16,023 nucleotides of DNA from the NCBI RefSeq assembly GCF_938017705.1, contig NZ_CALIIS010000125.1:1-16023 (forward strand), written 5' to 3'. This document shows positions 1 through 7,067 of this stretch, piece after piece (within the stretch, counting starts at the first letter, position 1; each line of letters begins with the position of its first letter). Source of the stretch: an uncultured Campylobacter sp. Its GTDB lineage: Bacteria > Campylobacterota > Campylobacteria > Campylobacterales > Campylobacteraceae. A program made the translations under genes and the position numbers. The notes under the pieces were generated by a model. That model saw only the letters and a list, made by a program, of their open reading frames with translations, made no database searches and was not told the origin of the DNA.

Positions 1-556
1 GATTTTGTTTGCGGCGGGCGAGGATATAAAGCTCTCAGATATAAATTTTTTTCAAAATGCCTACGATAGAAAGATTAGCCAAGGATGTTTTAACCTAGGA
101 GTAGCTTACAATAAAGGATTAGGCATAAAACAAGATTACGAAAAAGCTAGAATTTTTTTCTCCGAAGCTTGCGAATTAGGAGATGAAACAGGCTGCTACA
201 ACTTAGGAGTTTTATACGAAAAAGGACGGGGAACCATGCAAGACTATAAAAAGGCAAGCGCACTATTCTTAAAAGCTTGTAAGATGGGAGAAAAAATGAG
301 CTGCTATAATCTTGGGGTTTTGTATACTAACGGTCAAGGCGTGGAGCAAAACTACAAAAATGCAGCCGAGTTATTTTCAAAAACTTGTGAATTTGAAATT
401 GCACAAGGTTGTTTTAATGTCGGAATTTTATATCACAACGGTCAAGGGATGAAACGAGACGAAAAAATAGCCAAAAAGTATTTCGGCAAGGCATGCGATT
501 TGGGAGATAAAGGCGGTTGCGACAAATATAAAATCCTAGACGAGCAAGGATTGTGA
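1..556 (+). CDS. Secreted Sel1-repeat / Hcp-like cysteine-rich protein, 5' end cut by window
   Basis: The frame is open from the first bases, so the gene starts upstream. The first visible residues, ILFAAGED, look like the end of a signal peptide, so I do not accept the TTG at position 5 as a start. Counting from that TTG, residues 27-62, 63-98, 99-134 and 135-170 form four 36-residue Sel1-like (SLR/TPR-like) repeats. Each has a GCYNLGVLY-type helix, an NGxG turn and a second helix ending in ACxLG. Each repeat supplies cysteines spaced C-x7-C across the junction with the next, the disulfide pattern of Helicobacter Hcp proteins, which are periplasmic or secreted solenoids. I infer a periplasmic or secreted binding protein; its ligand is unknown. 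Family confidence is high, specific role unknown. The stop is TGA at 554-556. Confidence 0.85.
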   Translation, partial: ILFAAGEDIKLSDINFFQNAYDRKISQGCFNLGVAYNKGLGIKQDYEKARIFFSEACELGDETGCYNLGVLYEKGRGTMQDYKKASALFLKACKMGEKMSCYNLGVLYTNGQGVEQNYKNAAELFSKTCEFEIAQGCFNVGILYHNGQGMKRDEKIAKKYFGKACDLGDKGGCDKYKILDEQGL

Positions 557-807
557 GTTAGGACGCTAAAAGGCGATAAATCTGGGTAAATTGAGCTGCC
601 TTGACGCCTCAAAAAACCGCGGCTCTGCAAAATTTAGCCTAAATTTACTCAAATTTAGCTTTCGCTAGTCGCAGCGTAAAGACCGCTAAATTTAGTTTAA
701 ATTTAACCCCAGCCCGCCAAAAGAAACGGCAAAAGCGGGTCAAATTTAAAAAGCCGCCTAACCCGAAATCCGCAAGGCAGTTTCAGGCGCGGCAGCGTAA
801 ATTTAGT

Positions 808-993
808 CTAGTTTAGGCTATTTACGATCGAGAGCATATCGTCGCTCGTCGTGATCGCCTTTGAGTTGGCCTCATACGCGCGCTGAGCCGTAATGAGGTC
901 GATCATCTCCTCGACTAGCCGGACGTTGCTCATCTCGACAAATCCCTGCCTGATTGTGCCGTGGCCGTCGAGCTCTGCCGTGCCGACTGCGAC
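808..993 (-). pseudogene. flgG: 3' remnant of flagellar distal-rod gene flgG
   Basis: The minus strand from about 993 to 808 reads VGTAELDGHGTIRQGF, then VEMSNVRLVEEMIDLITAQR, then AYEANSKAITTSDDMLSIVN, ending SLN and TAG. This is the C-terminus of FlgG, the flagellar distal rod protein, including the hallmark NV-LVEEM-DLI-AQRAYEANSK segment. Only about 60 of roughly 260 residues remain. Immediately upstream in the same frame is a TAG (994-996), and sequence beyond it has no recognisable FlgG similarity. No other flagellar gene lies nearby. I read it as a gene fragment left by deletion or rearrangement. The reading itself is very secure because the motif is long and distinctive; the cause of truncation is inferred. 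Confidence 0.9.
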
Positions 994-1098
994 CTAGCGC
1001 AGATCCCATTCGGCGAGCTGGTGCAGGGCGAGGGGGTCATATACGTGCAGATCTGCGAGAAATGCGAGGTTTTGGGCGGCTGCTTTCAGTGCACGTGA
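919..1098 (+). other. Possible remnant of a cysteine-rich reading frame
   Basis: The plus strand is open from the TAG at 916-918 to a TGA at 1096-1098. Its end reads DLAQIPFGELVQGEGVIYVQ followed by ICEKCEVLGGCFQCT. The two CxxC-like pairs and GGCFQC ending look protein-like, but there is no ATG and no ribosome-binding site. It overlaps the flgG remnant on the other strand, so its 5' half is probably antisense noise. It may be the 3' end of another gene joined at the flgG breakpoint near 990. I do not recognise the family. The opposite strand is also open here, which weakens the case. Confidence 0.25.
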
Positions 1099-1118
1099 GG
1101 GTAAAATCAAAATTTTAG

Positions 1119-1396
1119 CTAAAGCGCGTCAAATTGCATTTTAAAGATGGATAGAATTATAATGCTGTCCTTTTTGATCTGAAAAGGTACCACATAGCTT
1201 TTAAAGATCATCTCTCTGACGTCGTTTCTGTTTTGTTTTAAATTTTTTCTAAAGCGATACGGCATAAAGGGGATTTTCTCGATTTCGTTTTGAGCTCGCG
1301 CATAAAATCATCAGCCCGAGCTTCGCTGTGCAAAGCTATAAAATTGGCGATATTTTCGAGTTCGCTTACGAAATTTTCAGAGTATAAAATTACCAC
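1119..1396 (-). pseudogene. RelE/ParE-family toxin with a one-base frameshift
   Basis: It begins at GTG (1394-1396), overlapping the last seven bases of the antitoxin gene, the usual coupling of type II modules. The first frame reads VVILYSENFVSELENIANFI and continues to MRELKTK, then runs out of frame. Moving by one base at the A-run (TTTT on the plus strand, 1288-1291) restores IEKIPFMPYRFRKNLKQNRN, then DVREMIFKSYVVPFQIKKDS and IIILSIFKMQFDAL before TAG at 1119-1121. The RFRKN, Y-VPF and IIIL-IFK segments fit the RelE/ParE toxin fold, a small mRNA interferase or gyrase poison. One extra A would give an intact protein of about 92 residues with N-E in place of T-K. This is either a disabling mutation, a phase state of the tract, or a sequence error. 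The GTG start is inferred from overlap and from the M-x-I-x-Y-S pattern at toxin N-termini. Confidence 0.75.
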
Positions 1397-1617
1397 GCGA
1401 GCCCTTTTTCGGCTAACCTTTCTTTTATCTCATCATCGTTATAAAGCTTCAATTCGCCTTTGTCCGATCGATCTATTATCTCGTCGAGCTTTTTTTGATC
1501 GGATTCGCTTAGCATAGGTTCGTCGCAAACTATAGTCGCCGTTGGATCAAGTAGCAGCAAAGCCTTTATAGCTTTTATGGTATTATCGTTTTGTGTTTTT
1601 ATATTGATCGTCGCCAT
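1390..1617 (-). CDS. Type II antitoxin partner of the RelE/ParE-like toxin
   Basis: This 75-residue protein starts MATINIKTQNDN and ends EKGLAW. I chose the ATG at 1615-1617 because AAAGGAG (minus strand, 1623-1629) lies just upstream; the frame is open further upstream but without a ribosome-binding site and with low-complexity translation. The N-terminal part is compatible with a small strand-helix DNA-binding region. The C-terminal half is charged and helical (SESDQKKLDEIIDRSDKGEL), typical of the flexible toxin-wrapping segment of antitoxins. The function is inferred mainly from the seven-base overlap with the downstream RelE/ParE-like frame. If the toxin is inactive, this gene may persist as an orphan antitoxin. 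I do not place it in a named antitoxin family. Confidence 0.7.
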   Translation of the reverse strand: MATINIKTQNDNTIKAIKALLLLDPTATIVCDEPMLSESDQKKLDEIIDRSDKGELKLYNDDEIKERLAEKGLAW

Positions 1618-1636
1618 CTTAGCTCCTTTGCGTTTT

Positions 1637-1642
1637 ATTTTA
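1637..1642 (-). promoter_or_regulatory. Possible -10 box of the toxin-antitoxin operon
   Basis: TAAAAT on the minus strand lies about 20 bases before the antitoxin ATG, giving a leader of roughly 13 bases that just includes the AAAGGAG. The surroundings are A/T-rich and no -35 is evident, as is common in Campylobacter. Weak call, since such motifs are frequent here. Confidence 0.3.
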
Positions 1643-1753
1643 CTAAAAAATTTTAAAATGCAGCTTTCGTAAAATTTTAAAATAGCTTCATGCTGCCTAA
1701 ATTTGATTAAAAGGAATTTACGGGTTATTGGCTTGGGTAAAAAAGGGGGCACA

Positions 1754-1797
1754 GGGCGCAGGCTAAATTTTAATTTACAGCCAAATTTAGCCCGCCC
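1754..1797 (-). terminator. Strong hairpin, likely terminator of the DUF2314-ankyrin gene
   Basis: GGCTAAATTT (1761-1770) pairs perfectly with AAATTTAGCC (1783-1792) across a 12-base loop. GGGCG (1754-1758) and CGCCC (1793-1797) extend the stem after a two-base bulge, for about 15 pairs. On the minus strand the hairpin starts 22 bases after the TAG of the DUF2314-ankyrin gene and is followed by C-rich sequence and a T-run (plus-strand AAAAAA near 1739-1744). The delayed T-run makes it a non-canonical terminator. Confidence 0.5.
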
Positions 1798-1818
1798 GCA
1801 TAGGCTGTAAAACGCTAT

Positions 1819-2670
1819 CTACTCGCTAAGCGCCTCCGCGACGTGATCCCAGCCGAGTGCTCTAGCATAATCGAGTGCGGTTTTGCCGTGGATATTTTTA
1901 GCGTTTTTATCCGCACCCTTAGCAAGCAAAAGCTCGAGCCTCGTGCGGTTGCCCGCGATCGCCTCGTGGTGCAGCATCGTGTAGCCCTCATCGTCCGTGC
2001 GCGTGATCTCGTCCGGATACCCGCGCAAAAACTCCTCGAAATTTTTCTTCGTATTGACGCTCATCGGGTGCTCGGTTAAATTTTGCGGATGCTCCTGCTG
2101 TTCGTACGCCACCAGCACGACGTCAGGATCGCCGAAATTTAACCCCCACGCCTCGTCGTGCTCGGCGCGCTCGCTCTGGCTCATAGCTTTGCGCATCGCC
2201 TGCACGCTAAAGCCGCCGTAGGTCTTGCCCTCTATCGCAAACATCCAGTCGCTGATCTGCTCTAGCGGCACCGCGACTTCGTCGCCGTTTTTGACGTTGC
2301 TTAGCACGTTCGGGTCGTTTACGAGCACGCCGCAAACGCGCTCGCCGTCAAAATACACGTCGTTTACCCACATATGCTCGACCTCGGTGCTGCCGTTTAG
2401 CTCCTGCGAAAAGGCGATCTTGACGCAGGCAAAGCTAAGCGCGGGGGCGATGCGGAGGCGCTCCCAGTACAGCTCGCGCCAGAAGTAGCGAAAGCTCTTT
2501 CACGCCTGTTCGAATGCCTTTAGCATCGCTTCATCTTCACCGTCCGCGTAAAACACGGGCTCGCTCTCTTTTGCGTCTTTTGCCGCGGCGTTTCCGCCTT
2601 GCTCGCCCTTGCTATCGCCATTTTTTGAGTCCGCGTCATCGCCGCCGAATAGTTTTTTAAATAGTCCCAT
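1819..2670 (-). pseudogene. DUF2314-ankyrin repeat protein interrupted by an in-frame TGA
   Basis: The natural start is ATG at 2668-2670, preceded by AAGGAGAG, giving MGLFKKLFGGDDADSKNG. The frame runs 56 codons to TGA at 2500-2502 and then continues without a shift through KSFRYFWRELYWERLRIAPA to the stop at 1819-1821, 283 codons in all. Residues from about 50 to 180 resemble DUF2314 (FxYFWREL, then WVNDV...GVLVNDP, then DWMF). The C-terminal part (DDEGYTMLHHEAIAGNRTRL, then NIHGKTALDYARALGW) gives about two ankyrin repeats. The TGA lies where Arg (CGA) would fit between QA and KSF, so a C-to-T nonsense mutation is the simplest reading. The internal ATG at 2371-2373 has GAGG eight bases upstream and could allow a shorter 184-residue product. 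Its function is unknown. Confidence 0.75.
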
Positions 2671-2700
2671 TTGCTCTCCTTAAATTTAGTTGAGATTCGT

Positions 2701-2706
2701 ATTGTA
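2701..2706 (-). promoter_or_regulatory. -10 box of the DUF2314-ankyrin gene
   Basis: TACAAT on the minus strand sits about 30 bases before the ATG at 2670, with the AAGGAG between them. A predicted start near 2694 leaves a leader of about 24 bases. It is divergent from the plus-strand promoter at 2834-2839. Confidence 0.45.
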
Positions 2707-2833
2707 TTTTAAATTTACTTTCATTTGCCTGATTAAAATGGCAGGCAAAATTTCACCGCGCGGACCGTATATCGGAGCACAGAAGAGCAGGGCGGTCTTA
2801 CGGCTTGCGTTCCGCGCCCGCGCTAAAATTGGC

Positions 2834-2839
2834 TATAAT
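2834..2839 (+). promoter_or_regulatory. Perfect TATAAT -10 box upstream of 2869-3927
   Basis: GGCTATAATT contains a consensus -10 sequence 29 bases before the ATG at 2869. AAAGGAGA (2857-2864) provides the ribosome-binding site. No convincing -35 is seen at the standard distance, in line with Campylobacter vegetative promoters. Confidence 0.6.
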
Positions 2840-2868
2840 TGCGTTTAAATTTAATTAAAGGAGAGATT

Positions 2869-3927
2869 ATGGGGCTATTCGGTTTGAGCAAAAAGGCTGA
2901 AAAGGCGCAGGAGCCGAGCACGTTCGCGGGCAGAGTGGATAAATTTTGGGCGGAATTTAGCGGCGCGATAGACGAGATCAAGGCCGATCTGGCGGCGGAA
3001 GGGTTTGAAAAGGCAATGCAAAAGACCGATGAGAAACTTCGTATCTGCCTTGCCGAGCCATATTTTATGACGGGGCTCGTGGACGATAAGCTTGATTTGG
3101 TGCTGACTCCCGAGGGTATGAGACATCGCTTATTTTGGCTAAGCTTCATCAAAAACGCTATGCCAAAGCAGCTTGAGGACAGAATGCTCTGCACGCTCGG
3201 AAAGCCGCGCGCGCCGCGAGGTATCGGCGGGATCGAGATGTACGATACGCGCGTAAACGCCGAGGAGTCGATGATCTACGCGCAGTTTAACGAAAGCGAC
3301 GTGGATATTAAAATTTACAACAAAAACCTAGCGGCTCTGCTCGCGCAGGATGAAGGCAAGGCGGGCAATCTAAGCTTCATCCTGCTTGATAATATCATCG
3401 GCGAGACGACGGTCATTAACACTTTGGGCATGCTTGAAGTGCTTGATAAGCCGCAGGAAAACGGCGTGCCGCTAAGCGAATTCGCCGATCTGATCGATGA
3501 GAAATTCGGCGAAAAAGCCGCGCGCGAACCGCTAAAGAATTTTTTCAGCTACAAGATGGAGCCGCGCGGCAGCGAGGTGCGCGAGGACGTGATCGTGGGC
3601 ACAACCTGCCTGCGAAATCTCATAGGCGAGTACCTAGGCGGCAAGCGCGACATCTATAACGAAGCCTTTGAGCTTGGCATCAAATTTTGCTTTCTTAGCA
3701 TCGATAACGGCGGCGACGTGCAGGCAGGCTTTGATCTGCGAAACAAAATCGAGGACGAGGAGCTGGAAGGCTGCGGCTCGTTTCTGGAGATAATCGGCGG
3801 CGCAACCGGGCAGAAGCGCGTATACATCGATCTCATCTGCTATGACGAGGAAAGGCTAAAAGACAAGGTAAGCGAACTTTGCAAAAAATATGGCGCAAAT
3901 ATCGAAATCCACGACTTTAAGCGGTAG
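2869..3927 (+). CDS. Conserved-looking cytoplasmic protein of unknown function
   Basis: The product has 352 residues, starting MGLFGLSKKAEKAQE. I chose ATG 2869 because AAAGGAGA lies five bases upstream; a TTG 30 bases earlier in the same frame overlaps the predicted promoter and is unlikely. There is no signal peptide or membrane segment; the protein is acidic and mixed alpha/beta. The C-terminal part has ELGIKFCFLSIDNGG and RVYIDLICYDEERL, which read like paired beta strands of a small regulatory fold. Several Cys residues are scattered and form no metal motif. The first residues, MGLF plus a basic stretch, resemble those of the divergent DUF2314-ankyrin gene, possibly a shared short targeting or membrane-touching segment. 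I do not recognise the family. Codon use looks like its neighbours. Confidence 0.8.
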   Translation: MGLFGLSKKAEKAQEPSTFAGRVDKFWAEFSGAIDEIKADLAAEGFEKAMQKTDEKLRICLAEPYFMTGLVDDKLDLVLTPEGMRHRLFWLSFIKNAMPKQLEDRMLCTLGKPRAPRGIGGIEMYDTRVNAEESMIYAQFNESDVDIKIYNKNLAALLAQDEGKAGNLSFILLDNIIGETTVINTLGMLEVLDKPQENGVPLSEFADLIDEKFGEKAAREPLKNFFSYKMEPRGSEVREDVIVGTTCLRNLIGEYLGGKRDIYNEAFELGIKFCFLSIDNGGDVQAGFDLRNKIEDEELEGCGSFLEIIGGATGQKRVYIDLICYDEERLKDKVSELCKKYGANIEIHDFKR

Positions 3928-4249
3928 CGGCCTCTGTTTTTGCGGCAGATAAATTTAAAATTTTGCGCCATCGCAGAAAATAAATTTTAAAACTCTACGC
4001 CGCCGCGTAAAATAAATTTAAAATTTGCCGCACCGCACGCTTTTCGTTCGGTTTTACCATTTTGCCGGCACGCGGTAAAATTGAGCAAGCCGTGGGCTTA
4101 CGATATAAATTTTGGCGATTTAGCAGTAAATTTTAGTAAAATTTGCGAGGTTCGCAGCGCAAATTTGCAGCGATAAAATTTTGCGTTGGCTTCGGTGCAA
4201 AGCGCGCCGATTAGGAAGCTTTTGAAAGATAAAATTTTAGGGAACGAAC
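3928..4249. other. 322-bp intergenic region, AAATTT-rich, no gene seen
   Basis: I find no coding frame or RNA gene. The first third holds a three-unit degenerate repeat, listed separately. The rest is packed with AAATTT/AAAATTTT words separated by short G/C-rich stretches. AGGGAA at 4239-4244 is the likely ribosome-binding site for the next gene. I could not choose a promoter confidently because many A/T words resemble a -10. Confidence 0.6.
3949..4043. repeat. Three degenerate tandem repeats of 31-32 bp
   Basis: Units begin at 3949, 3980 and 4012. Each starts with ATAAATTT(T)AAAA, followed by a C/G-rich half (GCGCCATCGC, ACGCCGCCGC, CCGCACCGC). The 31-32 bp period is about three helical turns, so the A/T blocks would face the same side of the DNA. 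Copies are imperfect. Confidence 0.5.
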
Positions 4250-5011
4250 ATGAAAATTATCTCGAAATTTAAAGATAATTACGATTTTATGGTGTCAAAA
4301 TACGGGCTTGACGAGACTTTGGTCTATGACCGCAGAAACTCTACTCCAGTCAGTGCGGACGAGCTATGGAGGCTTGACGAGGGCGATAAAAAGGTCTTTG
4401 AAAGGAAGCTTAGCGGGTACCGCTTTATCGGCGGTAAATTTATAAACTGGAGCAAAACTGACGTAAATAAACTGCCGCGCCTGCTTCACTCCGTGATTTT
4501 CATCGGTAAAAATTTAGTCCATATTTTCGCCTCTCAGGGTAAAATTTACACAAGCCTAGAGTTTGACGAGACGGAGCTAAGAAGGCAGTATCAGAATGAC
4601 AGAACTTTGAGCTTTAGCGATGGATTTCGCGCCCATATCGTCTCGTGGCTCAGCAAGGTCGGCGAGCAGGCTACGCGCGAAGAAATTCTACAGCTCGTGG
4701 CGCTAGAGGGCGACCGCAAAACGACACTAAAAAATATTGTTCGCGACGATAAAATTATAAGCAAAGATGAAATTTTGAGCGCCCCAATCGTATTTTTTAA
4801 GCTCACACAGAACATTCACACCGCAGCGATAAATCCACAGCTTAACGCGATGGGGTTTTATCTGAACGCCGATTTCGTCTGGCAAAGCTTAGTCGAGTTT
4901 TTATCCGCCAAAAAGGACGCCTCCGCTCCGGCAGGCACGATACCAAATGATATAAAAATCGTTAGCAAGGGCTTTGACGTAAAGCGCTCGTTCCGCCCAA
5001 AAATGAAATAA
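4250..5011 (+). CDS. Conserved hypothetical protein of the IISKFKDxYD type
   Basis: The product has 253 residues and no signal peptide or membrane segment. The start MKIISKFKDNYDFMVSKYG and the end SKGFDVKRSFRPK match a pattern I associate with a widespread uncharacterised family in bacteria and phages that begins with IISK(F/Y)KDYYD and ends in K-SFR; this is from memory and needs a search. The middle includes GYRFIGGKFINW and VIFIGKNLVHIFASQGKIYT, suggesting short beta hairpins, then TSLEFDETELRRQYQND. AGGGAA at 4239-4244 supports the ATG at 4250. It is flanked by two gene-poor stretches and converges on the folP operon, so it is probably transcribed alone. A phage or accessory origin is possible but not shown. 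Confidence 0.75.
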   Translation: MKIISKFKDNYDFMVSKYGLDETLVYDRRNSTPVSADELWRLDEGDKKVFERKLSGYRFIGGKFINWSKTDVNKLPRLLHSVIFIGKNLVHIFASQGKIYTSLEFDETELRRQYQNDRTLSFSDGFRAHIVSWLSKVGEQATREEILQLVALEGDRKTTLKNIVRDDKIISKDEILSAPIVFFKLTQNIHTAAINPQLNAMGFYLNADFVWQSLVEFLSAKKDASAPAGTIPNDIKIVSKGFDVKRSFRPKMK

Positions 5012-5165
5012 CTCGGCTCGCGCAGCAAATAATCCGTGCAATCATCGCTAGAATTTATCCCTCTTTACTTCGCTACTTGACGGATCGCATAAATAGAGCG
5101 AAATTTTATAAATTTTTATAAGTTTCGACGAGCAAGCGCACGAAAGCTTAGGCGCAAAATAAAAC

Positions 5166-5181
5166 GCGGATAAAATTCCGC
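5166..5181 (-). terminator. Candidate terminator of the rppH-folP operon
   Basis: GCGGA (5166-5170) and TCCGC (5177-5181) form a five-pair stem with a six-base loop. On the minus strand it is followed by GTTTTATTTTG, a T-rich tail. It lies about 125 bases beyond the folP stop. The stem is short, so the call is tentative. Confidence 0.4.
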
Positions 5182-5227
5182 AAAAGCTCTTTTGCAAAAT
5201 TTTAAAAGAATTAAAATATTTCCTTGA

Positions 5228-5255
5228 GGAATTTTAAAATTCCGCATAAGGCGGA
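5228..5255. terminator. Overlapping palindromes between convergent genes
   Basis: GGAATTTTAAAATTCC (5228-5243) is a perfect palindrome. TCCGC (5241-5245) and GCGGA (5251-5255) form a second stem with a five-base loop, sharing TCC with the first. The second has ATTTT on its minus-strand exit and ATTTG on its plus-strand exit. It may act as a weak bidirectional terminator between the convergent 4250-5011 gene and folP. Confidence 0.35.
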
Positions 5256-5307
5256 TTTGTAAAAATTTAGTGAAAAATATGAAATTTCACGAAAATTCCA
5301 CAAAATT

Positions 5308-6450
5308 TTAAAATTTTACCGCGGCGGCGTCCATCGCGCACATTAGATTTAGCATTTGAGCGTGCTCGAAAACGTCGTGCGTGCGGATGATCGAAGCGCC
5401 GTTTAAAGCGGCGATCTGATGCAGATACAGCGAGCCTGCGAGCCTGTCCGCGACCGCAGAGGGGCTGTAAAAATCTATAACGCTCTTTCTGCTCGCGCCC
5501 ACGAGCAACGGGCAGCCGAAGTGCAAGAAATGCTGCAAATTTTTAATCAGCACCAAATTTTGCTCGGCGGTCTTGCCAAAGCCGATGCCCACGTCAAGGA
5601 TGATCTTTTTAAGTCCCACGCTTTGCAGCTGCTGCAGATTTTGCGCAAAAAATTCATCGATCTCGCCCATCAGATCGTCATATTTAGGCGCAAGCTGCAT
5701 ATTTTGCGGATTTCCCTGCATGTGCATCAGCACGTAAGCGGCGTCGTAGCGAAGCGCAAGCGGAGCAAGAGCGAGGTTCGCGCTGATGTCGTTGATAATG
5801 CTAAAGCCCCGATCTAGCGCAAATTCCAAACAATACTCATCGAAGCTATCGAGGCTAAATTTAGCCTTTTCATGCAGACGCAGGCGATAAATTTCGCTCA
5901 GCACGTCCTTTATGCGCGCAAACTCCTCATCTCTACCGCAGTACTGGCTACCCGGGCGCGAGCTCACGCCGCCGATATCGATAATAGCGGCGCCCTGCTC
6001 GATCATCTTTTCGATCTTGCAGATCGCCTCTTTTAAGCTTGCCGCGCGGCTTGCGGGATTGAAGCTGTCGGAGTTGATATTGACGACACCCATTATTTCA
6101 CAGCTTTGCGGCTTAGCAAATTTCTTGCCTAGAAATTTCGCGAGCTCTTTTAGCCCAAAATCCTGCAGAGCTTCCTTTTGCGCCAGAACCTCGATCTGGC
6201 GGTCGTTTGCGATCAAAACCGCGTCCGTATCGTCCCGTCCTAGGATCACCCCTTCGTTACATGCAAGCTCGGCGCCGATACTAAGGGCGTCTTGTTTTAA
6301 AATATTCGCTGCGGGCGCTCGCAGGTCTTTTAGATAGAAAAAGTTTAGGCGCGATTTTTTCTGCATTATCGCCCGTCCCGCATTTCGCACGCCGATACGC
6401 TCACAAATCAGCGCAAAGTCGGCTTCGTTTGAAATTTTATAAATTTTCAT
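5308..6450 (-). CDS. folP: Dihydropteroate synthase
   Basis: FolP joins 6-hydroxymethyl-dihydropterin diphosphate to p-aminobenzoate, giving dihydropteroate in cytosolic folate synthesis; it is the sulfonamide target. The protein has 380 residues, about 100 more than typical DHPS, because of an N-terminal extension (1-115) as in other epsilonproteobacteria. The TIM-barrel motifs follow in order: IMGVVNINSDSFNP (119-132), AAIIDIGGVSSRPG (154-167), then INDIS, MHMQGNPQNMQ, ILDVGIGFGKT, LLVGASRKSVI and SIIRTHDV. The first loop has N-S-D-S-F in place of the common T-P-D-S-F. The ATG overlaps the holB stop as ATGA (6447-6450), so translation is coupled. It is the last gene of the operon. Identification is secure. 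Confidence 0.96.
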   Translation of the reverse strand: MKIYKISNEADFALICERIGVRNAGRAIMQKKSRLNFFYLKDLRAPAANILKQDALSIGAELACNEGVILGRDDTDAVLIANDRQIEVLAQKEALQDFGLKELAKFLGKKFAKPQSCEIMGVVNINSDSFNPASRAASLKEAICKIEKMIEQGAAIIDIGGVSSRPGSQYCGRDEEFARIKDVLSEIYRLRLHEKAKFSLDSFDEYCLEFALDRGFSIINDISANLALAPLALRYDAAYVLMHMQGNPQNMQLAPKYDDLMGEIDEFFAQNLQQLQSVGLKKIILDVGIGFGKTAEQNLVLIKNLQHFLHFGCPLLVGASRKSVIDFYSPSAVADRLAGSLYLHQIAALNGASIIRTHDVFEHAQMLNLMCAMDAAAVKF

Positions 6451-7067
6451 CTTTTCTCCTCTATCATCAAAAGTAGCGGAGTAAGCACGGCGTGGGCTTT
6501 GGCGTTGTGCTCGGCAAGGTAACTCAAGCGGTCAATCCGCTGCAGCTCATCGCCGCTTAACCTGACGCCCGCTTCGAAGCACTCTAGCGCGATCTCGCCG
6601 ATGAGCGCTTTTAGCGCCGTTTTATCCAGCTCGCCCTTGCGCTCCAGCGCGATCTGCGCGTCGATAAACTCCACCGCTTCCTTTAGGCTGAGTTTGGCTA
6701 AATTTAACCCGGTACGGTATCTGGACTTTCGCACGCAGAGATTTTGCACCACGAGGCGCGAGCGGATGGTAGGCAGCAGGGCGTTGATGAAGGGGGTGAT
6801 CAGGAAAAACACCGTATTTTTAGGCGGCTCTTCTAAAATTTTAAGCAGAGCGTTTTGTGCCTCTTCGCCGAATTTCGTAGCGGCGATGACGATGATCTTA
6901 TCCTCGCGCTCGGCGACGTAGGCTTCGTCTATGATCTTTCGCGCCTCGTCGATCTTAAGTTCAGTGCTTTCGAAAAACCTTAAATTTTTGGGCGGAATTT
7001 CGGCTAAAATTTTATCTTTAAAGCCCTCATAATCGCCCGTCAAAACGATCTGATTTATGATTTTCAA
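6447..7067 (-). CDS. holB: DNA polymerase III delta' subunit (short form)
   Basis: The product has 206 residues. It carries the clamp-loader segment EEAQNALLKILEEPPKNTVF followed by PTIRSRLVVQ, the delta'/DnaX box with the SRC-like arginine motif. There is no Walker A P-loop, as expected for delta', which is a structural stator rather than an active ATPase. It is much shorter than E. coli HolB (334 residues): the N-terminal zinc/ATPase region and the C-terminal collar domain are reduced, as in Helicobacter. The start is TTG (7065-7067), overlapping the hobA stop as TTGA. The position between hobA and folP matches H. pylori gene order. The role is assembly of the sliding clamp at the replication fork. 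Confidence 0.88.
   Translation of the reverse strand: MKIINQIVLTGDYEGFKDKILAEIPPKNLRFFESTELKIDEARKIIDEAYVAEREDKIIVIAATKFGEEAQNALLKILEEPPKNTVFFLITPFINALLPTIRSRLVVQNLCVRKSRYRTGLNLAKLSLKEAVEFIDAQIALERKGELDKTALKALIGEIALECFEAGVRLSGDELQRIDRLSYLAEHNAKAHAVLTPLLLMIEEKR

Noticed and set aside
712..740. CCCGC/GCGGG inverted repeat after the Sel1-repeat gene
   Set aside because: Five pairs with a 17-base loop and no T-tract; too weak to call a terminator.
1390..1752. A 120-residue version of the antitoxin starting upstream of 1617
   Set aside because: The extra N-terminus is low-complexity, has no ribosome-binding site and covers the likely promoter; ATG 1615-1617 has AAAGGAG.
1819..2373. A 184-residue gene starting at the internal ATG 2371-2373
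   Set aside because: In-frame coding similarity continues upstream to an ATG with a good ribosome-binding site at 2670, so this is the downstream part of an interrupted gene, though restart there is possible.
2500..2502. TGA as a selenocysteine codon
   Set aside because: No convincing bacterial SECIS hairpin follows, DUF2314 is not a selenoprotein family I know of, and the flanking residues suggest an Arg-to-stop change.
2839..2868. Earlier TTG start for the 2869-3927 gene
   Set aside because: It lies at the end of the TATAAT box and has no ribosome-binding site; ATG 2869 does.
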